64,000 bases of DNA from Paraburkholderia sabiae. Lineage in GTDB: Bacteria > Pseudomonadota > Gammaproteobacteria > Burkholderiales > Burkholderiaceae. Under the pieces are notes generated by a model. That model was not told the origin of the DNA. It saw only the letters and a list, made by a program, of their open reading frames with translations, and made no database searches. A program made the translations under genes and the position numbers. Every line of letters begins with the position of its first letter. Position 1 is the stretch's first letter. The stretch is taken from contig NZ_CP125295.1 in assembly GCF_030412785.1 (NCBI RefSeq), positions 5,456,001 to 5,520,000 of the forward strand. Reading direction: 5' to 3'. This document shows positions 43,915 through 52,028 of this stretch, piece by piece.

Positions 43915-44270
43915 AGAAAAACGATTTGCGTATCGCCGACTACCTCGATCACATGCTCGAAGCGATCGGCAGAATTGAACGTTACACGCGCGGCATGACG
44001 TCAGACGCCTTTGCCGCCGAGTCACTCGTGCAGGACGCCCCAATCCGCAATCTGGAGATCATTGGCGAAGCCGCGCGCAACGTGGAACGCCATCACGCGA
44101 ACTTCGCGGCGAGGCATGCAGATGTACCTTGGGAAGACATGTACCTGATGCGCAATCGGATCTCGCACGGTTACTTTTCGGTGGATCCAGCCGTGGTCTG
44201 GCAAACCATCGTGCGTGATCTGCCTGTGCTGAAAGAGCAAATTGCAAGGATTCGCGAGCAGACGCCTTAA
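43911..44270 (+). CDS. hepT: HepT-type HEPN ribonuclease toxin (DUF86)
   Basis: A 119-residue HEPN-domain protein of the DUF86/HepT group. The RX4-6HXY active-site motif is intact as Arg81, His86 and Tyr88 in RNRISHGY; Tyr88 is the residue AMPylated by MntA in related pairs. Other family signatures are RNLEIIGEAARN and VPWEDMYLMR. The GTG start overlaps the antitoxin stop (GTGA). The toxin cleaves RNA or tRNA ends when free. Together the two genes form a type VII-like toxin-antitoxin module. Confidence 0.92.
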   Translation: MKKNDLRIADYLDHMLEAIGRIERYTRGMTSDAFAAESLVQDAPIRNLEIIGEAARNVERHHANFAARHADVPWEDMYLMRNRISHGYFSVDPAVVWQTIVRDLPVLKEQIARIREQTP

Positions 44271-44291
44271 CGCCTGCCCACGTGCCGCCAC

Positions 44292-46217
44292 TTACTTCTT
44301 CTTGCTCTCCAGTTCATCCCACCGCTCGATCGCCACGAGCAGCTCGTCGTCGATGGCCGCATAGCGCTCGGTCAGCCGCGCGCCCTCCTGCGCGTCCTTG
44401 ACGAAGATCGAACCTTCTTCGATCTGCGCGCCGATCGCCTTCTGCTCCGCTTCGAGCGCCGCGATCTGTCCTGGCAGTGCCTCCAGCTCGCGCTGTTCCT
44501 TGAATGAAAGCTTCACGGTTCGCTGGGCGTTGCGACCGGCCGCGCTGTCCTTGGGCGCGGCTTCCTTCGGCTGCTCTTTGGGCGCGTCCTGTTGCGCGAT
44601 CTGCTCCGAACGGTCGCGCTGGATCTGCCAGTCCGTAAAGCCGCCGACATATTCGCGCCACTTGCCCCCGCCTTCCGAAGCGATCACCGACGTCACCACG
44701 TTGTCGAGGAACGCGCGGTCGTGGCTCACCAGCAGCACCGTGCCGTCGTAGTCCGTGAGCAGTTCTTCGAGCAGTTCGAGCGTCGGGATGTCGAGGTCGT
44801 TGGTCGGTTCGTCGAGCACCAGCACGTTCGCCGGCCGCGCAAAGAGACGCGCCAGCAGCAGCCGGTTGCGTTCGCCGCCCGACAGCGATTTGACGGGCGA
44901 CCGCGCACGCTCCGGCGCGAACAGGAAGTCGCCGAGATAGCTCATCACGTGCTTCTTCTGGCCATTGATCTCGACCCAGTCGCTGCCCGGGCTGATCGTG
45001 TCGGCGAGACTCTTTTCCAGATCGAGCTGCGCGCGCATCTGGTCGAAGTAGGCGACCTGCAGGTTAGTGCCGACGCGCACGTTGCCTTCGTCCGGCTGCA
45101 GTTCGCCGAGAATCAGCTTGAGCAGCGTCGTCTTGCCCGCGCCGTTCGGACCGATGAAACCGATCTTGTCGCCGCGCATGACCGTGGCCGTGAAGCGGTC
45201 GACGACCGTGCGCTCGCCATAGCGCTTCGTCACGTCCGTGAGCTCGGCGACGATCTTGCCGGATTTTTCGCCCTGCCCGACGTCGAGTTTCACATTGCCC
45301 TGCACGTTGCGGCGTTCCGCGCGTTCGTTGCGCATCTGCACGAGCCGCGCGATCCGCCCGACGCTGCGCGTACGCCGCGCCTCGACGCCCTTGCGAATCC
45401 ACACTTCTTCCTGCGCGAGCAGCTTGTCGAACTTCTCGTTTTCGACGCGTTCCACTTCGAGCTGCTGCGCCTTGCGCGTCTGGTAAGCCGAGAAATTGCC
45501 CGGATACGACAGCAGACGCCCGCGATCTAGTTCGACGATGCGAGTCGCGACGCGATCGAGAAACGCGCGGTCGTGCGTGATGAACAGCAGGCCGGCGCGC
45601 TGCGAAACCAGCAATTCTTCGAGCCAGCGGATGCCGTCGAAGTCCAGATGGTTGGTCGGTTCGTCGAGCAGCAGCACGTCCGGCTGCACGACGAGCGCGC
45701 GCGCCAACGCCACGCGCTTCTGCATGCCGCCCGACAGCGAACCGACGCGCGCATCGCCGTCGAGACCGATCTGCGCGAGCGTCGTGGCGACGCGCGTGCG
45801 CCAGTTCCAGGCGTCCGTTGCATCAAGCGACGATTGCAGCACGTTCATGCGCGCGAGCAACGCGTCGTGCTGCGCGCCTTCCGGCGTTTCCGCCAGCTCG
45901 TGCGCGACCGTGTTGTATTCGTCGAGCAACGCGCTTGCCCGCGTGAGACCCGCCGCGACCGTATCGAACACCGACACGTCGCCGTCGAACTCGGGTTCCT
46001 GCGGCACATATACGGTGACGAGCTCCTGCTGGCGCGTGATCAGGCCGTCGTCCGGTTTCGCGAGCTCGGCGACGATCTTCAGCAGCGACGACTTGCCCGC
46101 GCCGTTGCGGCCGATCAACCCGACGCGCTCGCCGGCTTCGAGAGAGAAATCCGCGTGATCGAGCAGCGCGACGTGGCCGAACGCCAGTTGCGCGCCCGTA
46201 ATGGTGTAAAGCGACAT
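44292..46217 (-). CDS. uup: ABC-F ATPase, Uup type
   Basis: A 641-residue cytosolic ABC-F protein with two nucleotide-binding domains and no membrane segment. Walker A of the first domain is GRNGAGKS at residues 36-43 and the second is GPNGAGKT; signatures are LSGGMQKRVALARA and LSGGERNRLLLARL. The linker holds the ABC-F arm region. The C-terminal 80 residues form a coiled coil (FKEQRELEALPGQIAALEAE), as in Uup, which binds DNA and ribosomes and affects transposon excision in Escherichia coli. It converges on the toxin-antitoxin pair with 21 bases between stops. Confidence 0.9.
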   Translation of the reverse strand: MSLYTITGAQLAFGHVALLDHADFSLEAGERVGLIGRNGAGKSSLLKIVAELAKPDDGLITRQQELVTVYVPQEPEFDGDVSVFDTVAAGLTRASALLDEYNTVAHELAETPEGAQHDALLARMNVLQSSLDATDAWNWRTRVATTLAQIGLDGDARVGSLSGGMQKRVALARALVVQPDVLLLDEPTNHLDFDGIRWLEELLVSQRAGLLFITHDRAFLDRVATRIVELDRGRLLSYPGNFSAYQTRKAQQLEVERVENEKFDKLLAQEEVWIRKGVEARRTRSVGRIARLVQMRNERAERRNVQGNVKLDVGQGEKSGKIVAELTDVTKRYGERTVVDRFTATVMRGDKIGFIGPNGAGKTTLLKLILGELQPDEGNVRVGTNLQVAYFDQMRAQLDLEKSLADTISPGSDWVEINGQKKHVMSYLGDFLFAPERARSPVKSLSGGERNRLLLARLFARPANVLVLDEPTNDLDIPTLELLEELLTDYDGTVLLVSHDRAFLDNVVTSVIASEGGGKWREYVGGFTDWQIQRDRSEQIAQQDAPKEQPKEAAPKDSAAGRNAQRTVKLSFKEQRELEALPGQIAALEAEQKAIGAQIEEGSIFVKDAQEGARLTERYAAIDDELLVAIERWDELESKKK

Positions 46218-46423
46218 GGGAAAGTGAGGAAACCAGCGATGAGTCGGAAGCGCTCATTGTACCGGTCGGCGCTGCGGACGCTGACGGGTGACGCGTCGGC
46301 AGATGGCATAGGACGAATGACGCGAATGCGTCGTCAGTCTGAAAACGCGAACGCCCGCTGATCACCCGTGCGCGATGGCGGCAGCTTTCCGGCGCGCAAC
46401 GTCGCGCCAGAAAGCGCCTCGAC

Positions 46424-46825
46424 TCACTTGACGTGAATCGTGATCGTCTTGCTCATGTCGGGACCGTACGAGCGGTGCGCGCCGTCGCCGAAATCGAGCG
46501 TCAGCGTGTGATCGCCGGGCGGCAGCGTCAGCTCGGTTTCCGTCTGCCCTTTGCCGAAATGCAGCGACTTGTCGTTGGCTGGAATCACTTCGCCCTTCGG
46601 CAGCGGCTGTCCGTCGACGATCAGATGATGGTGCCCCGTGCCTTCCGTCATCGTCCCGGCAGGGGCGATCTTCATGCCTTCGACGGCAAATTTCACATGG
46701 ATGGGGTTGCTCACCGTCGCGCCATCCTTCGGCTCGACGAAGGAGACGCCCGCGGCCTGCGCCACGCCCGACATGACCAGCATGCCCGCGCACGCTGCGC
46801 CGGCCCACCATTTCTTGTTCAGCAT
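46424..46825 (-). CDS. DUF4399 secreted protein
   Basis: A 133-residue exported protein. The signal peptide is MLNKKWWAGAACAGMLVMSG with cleavage around AQA-A (about residue 24). The mature part contains two DUF4399-like segments, including EPKDGATVSNPIHVKFAVEG, GTGHHHLIVDG and LTLPPGDHTLTLDFGDGAH. The HHHL histidines and methionine-rich region could bind a metal, but no function is known. The start at 46825 has AAGGAG upstream; the frame is open further but without family character. Confidence 0.88.
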   Translation of the reverse strand: MLNKKWWAGAACAGMLVMSGVAQAAGVSFVEPKDGATVSNPIHVKFAVEGMKIAPAGTMTEGTGHHHLIVDGQPLPKGEVIPANDKSLHFGKGQTETELTLPPGDHTLTLDFGDGAHRSYGPDMSKTITIHVK

Positions 46826-47101
46826 CGTTTTCTCCTTGGCTAGAGCGGCTCGACGGGCGCGGCGCGCATCAGCGCATTCGCGCACGGCCACAACCGCATT
46901 GAAAGGATACACGCTCGACCTGCGCCCGCCGACGCACGGATCGTCCCGCCCGACGCCGCTTCGCATTGATCTGAAACGGTAAACGGAACGGAAAGCGCTG
47001 GGCTTCCGGTGAATTCCGGTAATATTGCGGGTCGCCGCCGGCATGCACAATAAAGGGGCAGATTGGCGGATTTTGCATCGAATCAATGAAGAGCGTGTGT
47101 C

Positions 47102-47284
47102 GTGAGTGAAGTGATCGAATACAAGAGCTGGGTCTGCCTGATTTGCGGCTGGATCTACAACGAAGAGGAAGGTTTGCCCGAGGAAGGCATTGCGGCGGGA
47201 ACGCGTTTCGCCGACATCCCGGAAGACTGGCGCTGCCCGCTGTGCGACGTGGGCAAGGCGGAATTTGCTGTCGTCGAGTTCTGA
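47102..47284 (+). CDS. Rubredoxin
   Basis: A 60-residue one-iron electron carrier. The four iron ligands are Cys12, Cys15, Cys45 and Cys48 in VCLICGWIYNEEEG and WRCPLCDVGK. The GTG start is at 47102. Rubredoxins donate electrons to alkane hydroxylases or reduce reactive oxygen species in betaproteobacteria; no hydroxylase or rubredoxin reductase lies in the window. It stands alone, 112 bases before the convergent methyltransferase gene. Confidence 0.95.
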   Translation: MSEVIEYKSWVCLICGWIYNEEEGLPEEGIAAGTRFADIPEDWRCPLCDVGKAEFAVVEF

Positions 47285-47396
47285 TCGACGGCGCGCTTCC
47301 AGAAGCGCCCTGGTGTTATCGAGCGGTCCGTGGGTCATCTGCCTACGGACCGCTTTGCTTTTGGCGGCGAGCCCTTTGGCGGCGCGCGCGCCGGGA

Positions 47397-48137
47397 TCAG
47401 ACTCGCGTCGCGACGACGATCAGTTCGCGGCTCGCATCATCGACTGGCGACCTAGCCCAGTCGCCGAACCATTCCATCGCGCCGAAACCTGCTTTGCGCA
47501 GCGCGTCGCTGAGTTCGGCCTGCGTGCGGAACCGTAGTTCGCTGACCGAGACGACCGTCTCGTCTCTGCCGATGAACCGAAACCAGGTCTCGAACCGGAC
47601 GCGGCCCGACTGCACGTCGATGAGTTGCTGCCAGATTTCGACGGTGCCGAGCCGCGTGTCATCGGTCACCCGGCGCGACTGATCCGGCGTCCACGCCAGC
47701 CACGGCGAAACCAGAGGATTGCGGCTCTCGAACGCGAGCCTCCCGCCGGGACGCAGCGCTGCGTGCGCAGCGGCCAGCGTGGCGTCGAAACTGGCGTCGT
47801 CGAGAAAAATCTGGGCGACGTGCCCTGTCATCATCGCGAGATCGGCGTTCATCGCGCCGAGCTGCACGGCGTCGCCTTCGATCCATTCCACCTGCCCGGC
47901 GCCCGGCCTTCGGCGCGCGACATCGAGCATCGCGCGCGACGGATCGACACCCGTCACGGCGTGGCCTCGCAGGGCCAGTTCACACGCGAGCAGGCCCGTG
48001 CCGCAGCCGATATCGACGACGCGCGACGCTTGCGTGCGCGCGGCAAGATCGAGGTAGAAGCGGGTGTCGTCGGCGAACGGATTGAGCGCGTCGTAAAGGG
48101 CGACGAGGCGCGGATCGGAGTAATGTGAATCGGTCAT
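47397..48137 (-). CDS. Class I SAM-dependent methyltransferase
   Basis: A 246-residue methyltransferase with the Rossmann SAM site VVDIGCGTGLLACELALRG (motif I, about residues 40-58), then the acidic loop VTGVDPSRAMLDVARRR and the motif LRPGGRLAFESRNP. It belongs to the Methyltransf_11/25 type, which gives no substrate. The start MTDSHYSDPRLVALYDALNP at 48137 is preferred to an upstream codon at 48191. It converges on the rubredoxin gene. The target molecule is unknown. Confidence 0.85.
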   Translation of the reverse strand: MTDSHYSDPRLVALYDALNPFADDTRFYLDLAARTQASRVVDIGCGTGLLACELALRGHAVTGVDPSRAMLDVARRRPGAGQVEWIEGDAVQLGAMNADLAMMTGHVAQIFLDDASFDATLAAAHAALRPGGRLAFESRNPLVSPWLAWTPDQSRRVTDDTRLGTVEIWQQLIDVQSGRVRFETWFRFIGRDETVVSVSELRFRTQAELSDALRKAGFGAMEWFGDWARSPVDDASRELIVVATRV

Positions 48138-48211
48138 GCCGGCGATGGTAGCCGCGTCACACACGACACGCCACGATGTGCTTGCCGTCATGCCTGGGCG
48201 CGCCGAAAGCC

Positions 48212-48240
48212 CCTTTGGCGAGCGGTCGATTTGCTATACT
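48212..48240 (+). promoter_or_regulatory. Likely promoter of tRNA-Arg
   Basis: A -10-like TATACT at 48235-48240 lies 20 bases before the mature tRNA. No good -35 at normal spacing is seen, only a CCTTTG at 48212-48217. Confidence 0.35.
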
Positions 48241-48259
48241 CTGCGCTCGTCGGCGGCCC

Positions 48260-48334
48260 CTCCCCGTAGTTCAATGGATAGAACGAGTGCCTCCTAAGCG
48301 CTAGATACAGGTTCGATTCCTGTCGGGGGGACCA
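48260..48334 (+). tRNA. tRNA-Arg (anticodon CCT)
   Basis: The cloverleaf folds well. The acceptor CTCCCCG pairs with CGGGGGG (one T-G). The D arm is GTTC...GAAC, the anticodon stem is AGTGC/GCGCT with loop CTCCTAA (anticodon CCT, 48293-48295), and the T arm is ACAGG-TTCGATT-CCTGT. CCA is genome-encoded at 48332-48334. It reads the rare AGG codon. A terminator hairpin follows. Confidence 0.96.
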
Positions 48335-48360
48335 CATCGGCGACGGACGACGCCAAATGA

Positions 48361-48396
48361 AAAACCCGCAACAGCTCGCGCTTTGCGGGTTTTTTG
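48361..48396 (+). terminator. Terminator of tRNA-Arg
   Basis: AACCCGCAA pairs with TTGCGGGTT, with a T-run after it (TTTTTTG), 27 bases past the tRNA. Confidence 0.85.
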
Positions 48397-48439
48397 TTTG
48401 CTACAGCTTGCTACAGCGTCATCCCGACTCGACAGCCGA

Positions 48440-48559
48440 TCAACGCCGGCGCACCACCTGAACCCTGGCCAGTCGCTGGTCCTGCTGATCGAAGAATCGG
48501 GCGAGCGCGAACAGCGACGCGGCGGCAAACGGCCAAAGCACAAAGAAGGTAGCGAGCAT
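48440..48559 (-). CDS. Putative 39-residue membrane protein
   Basis: A short gene candidate. The ATG at 48559 is preceded by GGAG with a 6-base spacer. The product begins MLATFFVLWPFAAASLFALA, one clear hydrophobic helix, then FFDQQDQRLARVQ and a basic tail ending RRR. Hydrophobic-then-basic layout with a proper ribosome site supports translation. I recognise no family. It converges on the tRNA-Arg gene. Confidence 0.5.
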   Translation of the reverse strand: MLATFFVLWPFAAASLFALARFFDQQDQRLARVQVVRRR

Positions 48560-48789
48560 GATCGACTCCAGAGCGAAACATTTGTAACAAGTCTACCGGC
48601 TCGCTCCGCAAAGAAAACTATCGGAATTGCCAAAACACAGTTCCCTTTTTTGATAGTCAAAGCCGAACGGGCCCGCCTGACGCCGCTCGACGGCAGATTC
48701 GCGCGTCGGCCGCGTCGCATCGAAGCCGCCCGCCCGTGACAAAATCACGCATTTCGCGTCCCACCAGCCAGTACATCGAAGGACATCTC

Positions 48790-49062
48790 ATGGATATCAA
48801 CAAGCAACTCGCCGCCCTCACCACTTCCGAACTGCAAACGGCAGGCGCCAGCCAGGCGACGGCCATCGCCGTCAGCGTACTGCTGCGTCACATCAACTCG
48901 CCGGAACTGTCGAAGCTGCTGACCTCCGCGTTCGAAAACCACCAGGCCGTCATGCTGCAGACGCCGTGGCCCGACCAGATGCTGCAATCGTTCGAAGCGA
49001 CGCGCCGCTTTCTCGAAGGTGCCGCGCAGCCGACCAGCGCGAATCCCGATCAGCCGGCGTGA
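48790..49062 (+). CDS. Small hypothetical protein (90 aa)
   Basis: A 90-residue soluble protein of no recognised family. The product starts MDINKQLAALTTSELQTAG, contains LRHINSPELSKLLTSAF and VMLQTPWPDQML, and ends with a proline-rich tail. GAAGGA lies at 48777-48782, 7 bases before the ATG. Hydrophobic positions repeat at helix spacing, so it should fold as a small helical protein. The frame is open 18 codons upstream, but MDINKQ is the better start. Confidence 0.65.
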   Translation: MDINKQLAALTTSELQTAGASQATAIAVSVLLRHINSPELSKLLTSAFENHQAVMLQTPWPDQMLQSFEATRRFLEGAAQPTSANPDQPA

Positions 49063-49462
49063 AGCGGCGCGTGCCGCCGCCACGCTGCTAAAAAGCCACA
49101 CATGAGGACATCCCGCCACGCGCCGGACGTCCTCCGCACAAGACTTCCGCGTGAGCGCCGCGAGCCAGTGTGCGCTCTCCCACCTACTGCGGCATTTGTC
49201 TGAGGACGGGCAGCCGGCATCCTCTTATCATTGCGTCACTCCCTGGATACGTCAGGTCGACCGATGCCCTACCCGTACAACCTCGCAGTCGCCGCCGGCC
49301 TGATGATCGTCGTGCTGACCTGCAGCATCGCCCTCGCGCTGACGTGAATTGAGCCGTCATCGCGGCCGCCGCCGCGCGATATTCGCCGGATAAAGCGCAA
49401 GCCGCGCAAAAATATTTTCGGACCGACCCTAAAGTTTTCTCCGGGCCTGCCGTAGTGCGGGC
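49063..49462. other. Intergenic region with one very small gene candidate
   Basis: A 400-base gap between two small hypothetical genes. It holds only the 27-residue candidate at 49264-49347; the rest shows no gene, RNA or clear hairpin. Confidence 0.4.
49264..49347 (+). CDS. Putative 27-residue single-span membrane peptide
   Basis: An ATG at 49264 preceded by AGGT opens a 27-codon frame whose product is MPYPYNLAVAAGLMIVVLTC followed by SIALALT, a single hydrophobic helix. Small hydrophobic proteins of this size exist in bacteria, but a frame this short can arise by chance. No homologue can be named. Confidence 0.3.
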   Translation: MPYPYNLAVAAGLMIVVLTCSIALALT

Positions 49463-49786
49463 ATGGACACTTACCTCACTTCGTCGGCGGGATCGTTCAA
49501 ATCGACTCTGATCGATCAGGACATCGCGCACATTGCCCGCGTCATGCGGCCTTCGTTGCATGGCGACCTGGGTGGGGCGATTCTCCCCGCCGATTACTGG
49601 CGCCGGCGCCTCTTCGAACTGCTCGAAGCCGAGCATCTGACCAATTCCCAGCTCTGCGCACTCGACGACCTGCTGCTGCAGCTCGACGACCTGTGCACGA
49701 AGGAACTGGCGCCGCTGCCCGTGCCGACCGCGCGGCCCGCAGCGTCGCGCGACGCGAATCGCCATCGCGTAGGCCGCAAGCGCTGA
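49463..49786 (+). CDS. Small hypothetical protein (107 aa)
   Basis: A 107-residue protein of no recognised family. The central part, YWRRRLFELLEAEHLTNSQL then CALDDLLLQLDDL, is a strongly amphipathic helix pair. The N-terminus contains IDQDIAHIARVM, and the tail is basic (RHRVGRKR). Amphipathic pattern and balanced composition favour a real gene. No strong ribosome site is visible. Confidence 0.6.
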   Translation: MDTYLTSSAGSFKSTLIDQDIAHIARVMRPSLHGDLGGAILPADYWRRRLFELLEAEHLTNSQLCALDDLLLQLDDLCTKELAPLPVPTARPAASRDANRHRVGRKR

Positions 49787-50089
49787 AAGCCGAGCCTGAC
49801 GCGACAGCGGTGGACCACTCCGCCGCAGGTTCGCCGCGCCGTGTGCATTTAACATTCATTGACCCGACGCGCGTCCATCCACGAAGCTGCTGCCAGCAGC
49901 GCGAACACCCGGCGACACAGCGACAGTCTCATCTGGCGCGTCGCCGGGGCTGCCTTCCCTCTCCTCATCCGCCGCGTATTCTCGTCCGCCCATCCTTGCA
50001 GGAAAATTTGCCCTCAGAACACCTGACGATCGCAAATTGGGGACATTCATAGGTCATAATGTCCGCAAAAATACCCAGCAAGGATTCCT
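49787..50089. other. Intergenic region upstream of dcm
   Basis: A 303-base gap. Its last 50 bases carry the inverted repeat and probable -10 box of dcm; elsewhere I see no gene. Confidence 0.5.
50041..50064. promoter_or_regulatory. Inverted repeat over the probable dcm promoter
   Basis: GGACATT (50041-50047) and AATGTCC (50058-50064) are exact inverted copies separated by 10 bases. A -10-like CATAAT at 50055-50060 lies inside the element. It ends 25 bases before the dcm start codon, so a protein bound here would block transcription. The dcm product has an N-terminal helix-turn-helix that may be that protein. Confidence 0.6.
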
Positions 50090-51391
50090 GTGACCCAGGC
50101 TTCACCGCTTGAACTGCTGAAGCAGGCGCGCACCCGCTTCACACAAAAAGAAATCGCCGCGCATGTCGGCAAAGACATCAAGACGGTGCGCCGCTGGGAA
50201 AAGGGCGAAACGCCGTGCCCCGCCATGCTCGAACCGGCGCTGCACGCGTTGCTGCAGGCGTCGACGGCGCGCAACGGCAATCAGCGCGCGGGCAACGGTT
50301 CGCGCGTGAATTTCATCGATCTGTTCGCGGGCATCGGCGGCATCCGCATGGGCTTCGAGGCGCACGGCGGCCAATGCGTGTTCACCAGCGAGTGGAACGA
50401 TTTCTCGCAGAAAACGTATCGGGAAAACTTCGGCGAGAATTTCGGCGAAAGCTTTCGCGACGGCGCGCAACAGCACACGCTGATCGGCGACATCGTCACG
50501 TTTCCCGCCGATGCCGTTCCCGAACACGACATCCTGCTCGGCGGCTTTCCGTGCCAGCCGTTTTCGATCGCGGGCGTCAGCAAGAAGAACGCGCTCGGCC
50601 GTCCGCACGGTTTCGAATGCACGACGCAAGGCACGCTCTTCTTCGATGTGGCGCGCATCATCGCCACGCGCCGTCCCGCTGCATTTCTGCTCGAAAACGT
50701 GAAGAACCTGCTGTCGCACGACAAAGGGCGCACGTTCGACGTGATCCTCCAGACCCTGCGCGACGAACTCGGCTACGAGGTGCATTACCGGGTGATCGAC
50801 GGCGCGCATTTCACGCCGCAGCATCGCGAGCGGATCATCATCGTCGGCTTTCGCGGCAAGACGTCGTTTTCGTGGGACGACCTGCGTCTGCCCGAAAACG
50901 GCCCGCGGCTCGTGTCGATCCTGCATCGGACGGACGGCAGCGAACCCGTGCTGCCGTGGGACGGCGACCGTTTCTTCGATCACGCCGCGCGCCACGTGCA
51001 ACCGAAATACACGCTAACGCCCAAGCTCTGGACCTATCTGCAGAACTACGCGGACAAGCATCGCGCGGCGGGCAACGGCTTCGGCTATGGCATGGCGTAT
51101 CCGCAGAGCGTGACGCGCACGCTGTCGGCGCGTTATCACAAGGACGGCAGCGAGATCCTCGTGTATCAGGGAGAGAAGCAGCGCCCGCGCCGCCTGACGC
51201 CGCGCGAATGCGCACGGCTGATGGGCTTTCCTGACACATACCGCATTCCCGTCAGCGATACCCAGGCGTATCGCCAGTTCGGCAACAGCGTCGTCGTGCC
51301 TGTGATGCGCGAAGTCGCGCGCATCATGCTGCCGCACGTGCTCGCGCTCACCCGCGCGGCGCATCAAGAAAGCGCCATGCTGGCGGCCTGA
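50090..51391 (+). CDS. dcm: DNA cytosine-5 methyltransferase, Dcm type
   Basis: A 433-residue 5-methylcytosine methyltransferase that closely follows Escherichia coli Dcm and so probably modifies the second C of CCWGG. Motif I is FIDLFAGIGGIRMGFE (residues about 75-90), motif IV has the catalytic Cys155 in GGFPCQPFSIAG, motif VI is ENVKNL, motif VIII is QHRERIIIVGF and motif X is QFGNSVVVPV. Residues 16-40 (RFTQKEIAAHVGKDIKTVRR) form an XRE-like helix-turn-helix absent from the catalytic core. The GTG start is at 50090. Its stop overlaps the vsr start by one base. No restriction enzyme gene is adjacent. Confidence 0.93.
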   Translation: MTQASPLELLKQARTRFTQKEIAAHVGKDIKTVRRWEKGETPCPAMLEPALHALLQASTARNGNQRAGNGSRVNFIDLFAGIGGIRMGFEAHGGQCVFTSEWNDFSQKTYRENFGENFGESFRDGAQQHTLIGDIVTFPADAVPEHDILLGGFPCQPFSIAGVSKKNALGRPHGFECTTQGTLFFDVARIIATRRPAAFLLENVKNLLSHDKGRTFDVILQTLRDELGYEVHYRVIDGAHFTPQHRERIIIVGFRGKTSFSWDDLRLPENGPRLVSILHRTDGSEPVLPWDGDRFFDHAARHVQPKYTLTPKLWTYLQNYADKHRAAGNGFGYGMAYPQSVTRTLSARYHKDGSEILVYQGEKQRPRRLTPRECARLMGFPDTYRIPVSDTQAYRQFGNSVVVPVMREVARIMLPHVLALTRAAHQESAMLAA

Positions 51392-51837
51392 TGGTCGACA
51401 TCGTCGACGCGGCCACGCGCAGCCGGATGATGTCCGGCATTCGCGGACGCAACACGAAGCCCGAAATCCTGATCCGCAGCCTGCTGCATCGGCGCGGCTT
51501 CCGCTTCCGGCTCGATGCACGCGATCTGCCCGGCCGTCCCGACATCGTGTTGCCGCGCTATCGCGCTGTCATCTTCGTGCACGGCTGCTTCTGGCATGGT
51601 CACGACTGTCATCTCTTCAAATGGCCTCAGACGCGGCCCGAGTTCTGGCGCGACAAGATCGGCCGCAATCGCGCGAACGACGCCCGCGCGCAGGCCGCGC
51701 TCGTCGACGGCGGCTGGCGCGTCGCGACGGTGTGGGAATGCGCCTTGCGCGGTGCGAACAGAGATATCGACGGCGTGTTGCAACGGCTGGTCGACTGGCT
51801 GCACGGCGACGCGCCGCTGCACGAAGAACGCGCCTGA
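51391..51837 (+). CDS. vsr: Very short patch repair endonuclease
   Basis: A 148-residue endonuclease that nicks 5' of the T in T:G mismatches formed when 5-methylcytosine deaminates at Dcm sites. Family motifs are RSRMMSGIRGRNTKPEI at the start, FRLDARDLPGRPDIVLPRY with the catalytic aspartate, and VFVHGCFWHGHDCHLF-type segment (here VIFVHGCFWHGHDCHLF) with the zinc and active-site histidines. The start codon shares one base with the dcm stop, giving translational coupling, as is usual for dcm-vsr. Confidence 0.95.
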   Translation: MVDIVDAATRSRMMSGIRGRNTKPEILIRSLLHRRGFRFRLDARDLPGRPDIVLPRYRAVIFVHGCFWHGHDCHLFKWPQTRPEFWRDKIGRNRANDARAQAALVDGGWRVATVWECALRGANRDIDGVLQRLVDWLHGDAPLHEERA

Positions 51838-52028
51838 CATCGCGCTGGGCAAATGCGGACTGAAAGCGAGCACTATCGACACTCTTCCGCGCAACGAACT
51901 TTGCAAGGCGCCGGTGCTACACTCGATTGGCTCACTGGAGCTTCGAACGCAGTCTTCTGGCGGTCTCATATCTGCGGTCTCTCAGCGGCTCCCGTCCATC
52001 TGGAACCACCCACCGAAGGAGGCACATG

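Noticed and set aside
48301..48720. A 139-codon frame on the minus strand ending GPPDRNRTCI
   Set aside because: The ending is the translation of the complement of the tRNA-Arg 3' half, a well-known false gene signature. The rest has no coding pattern.
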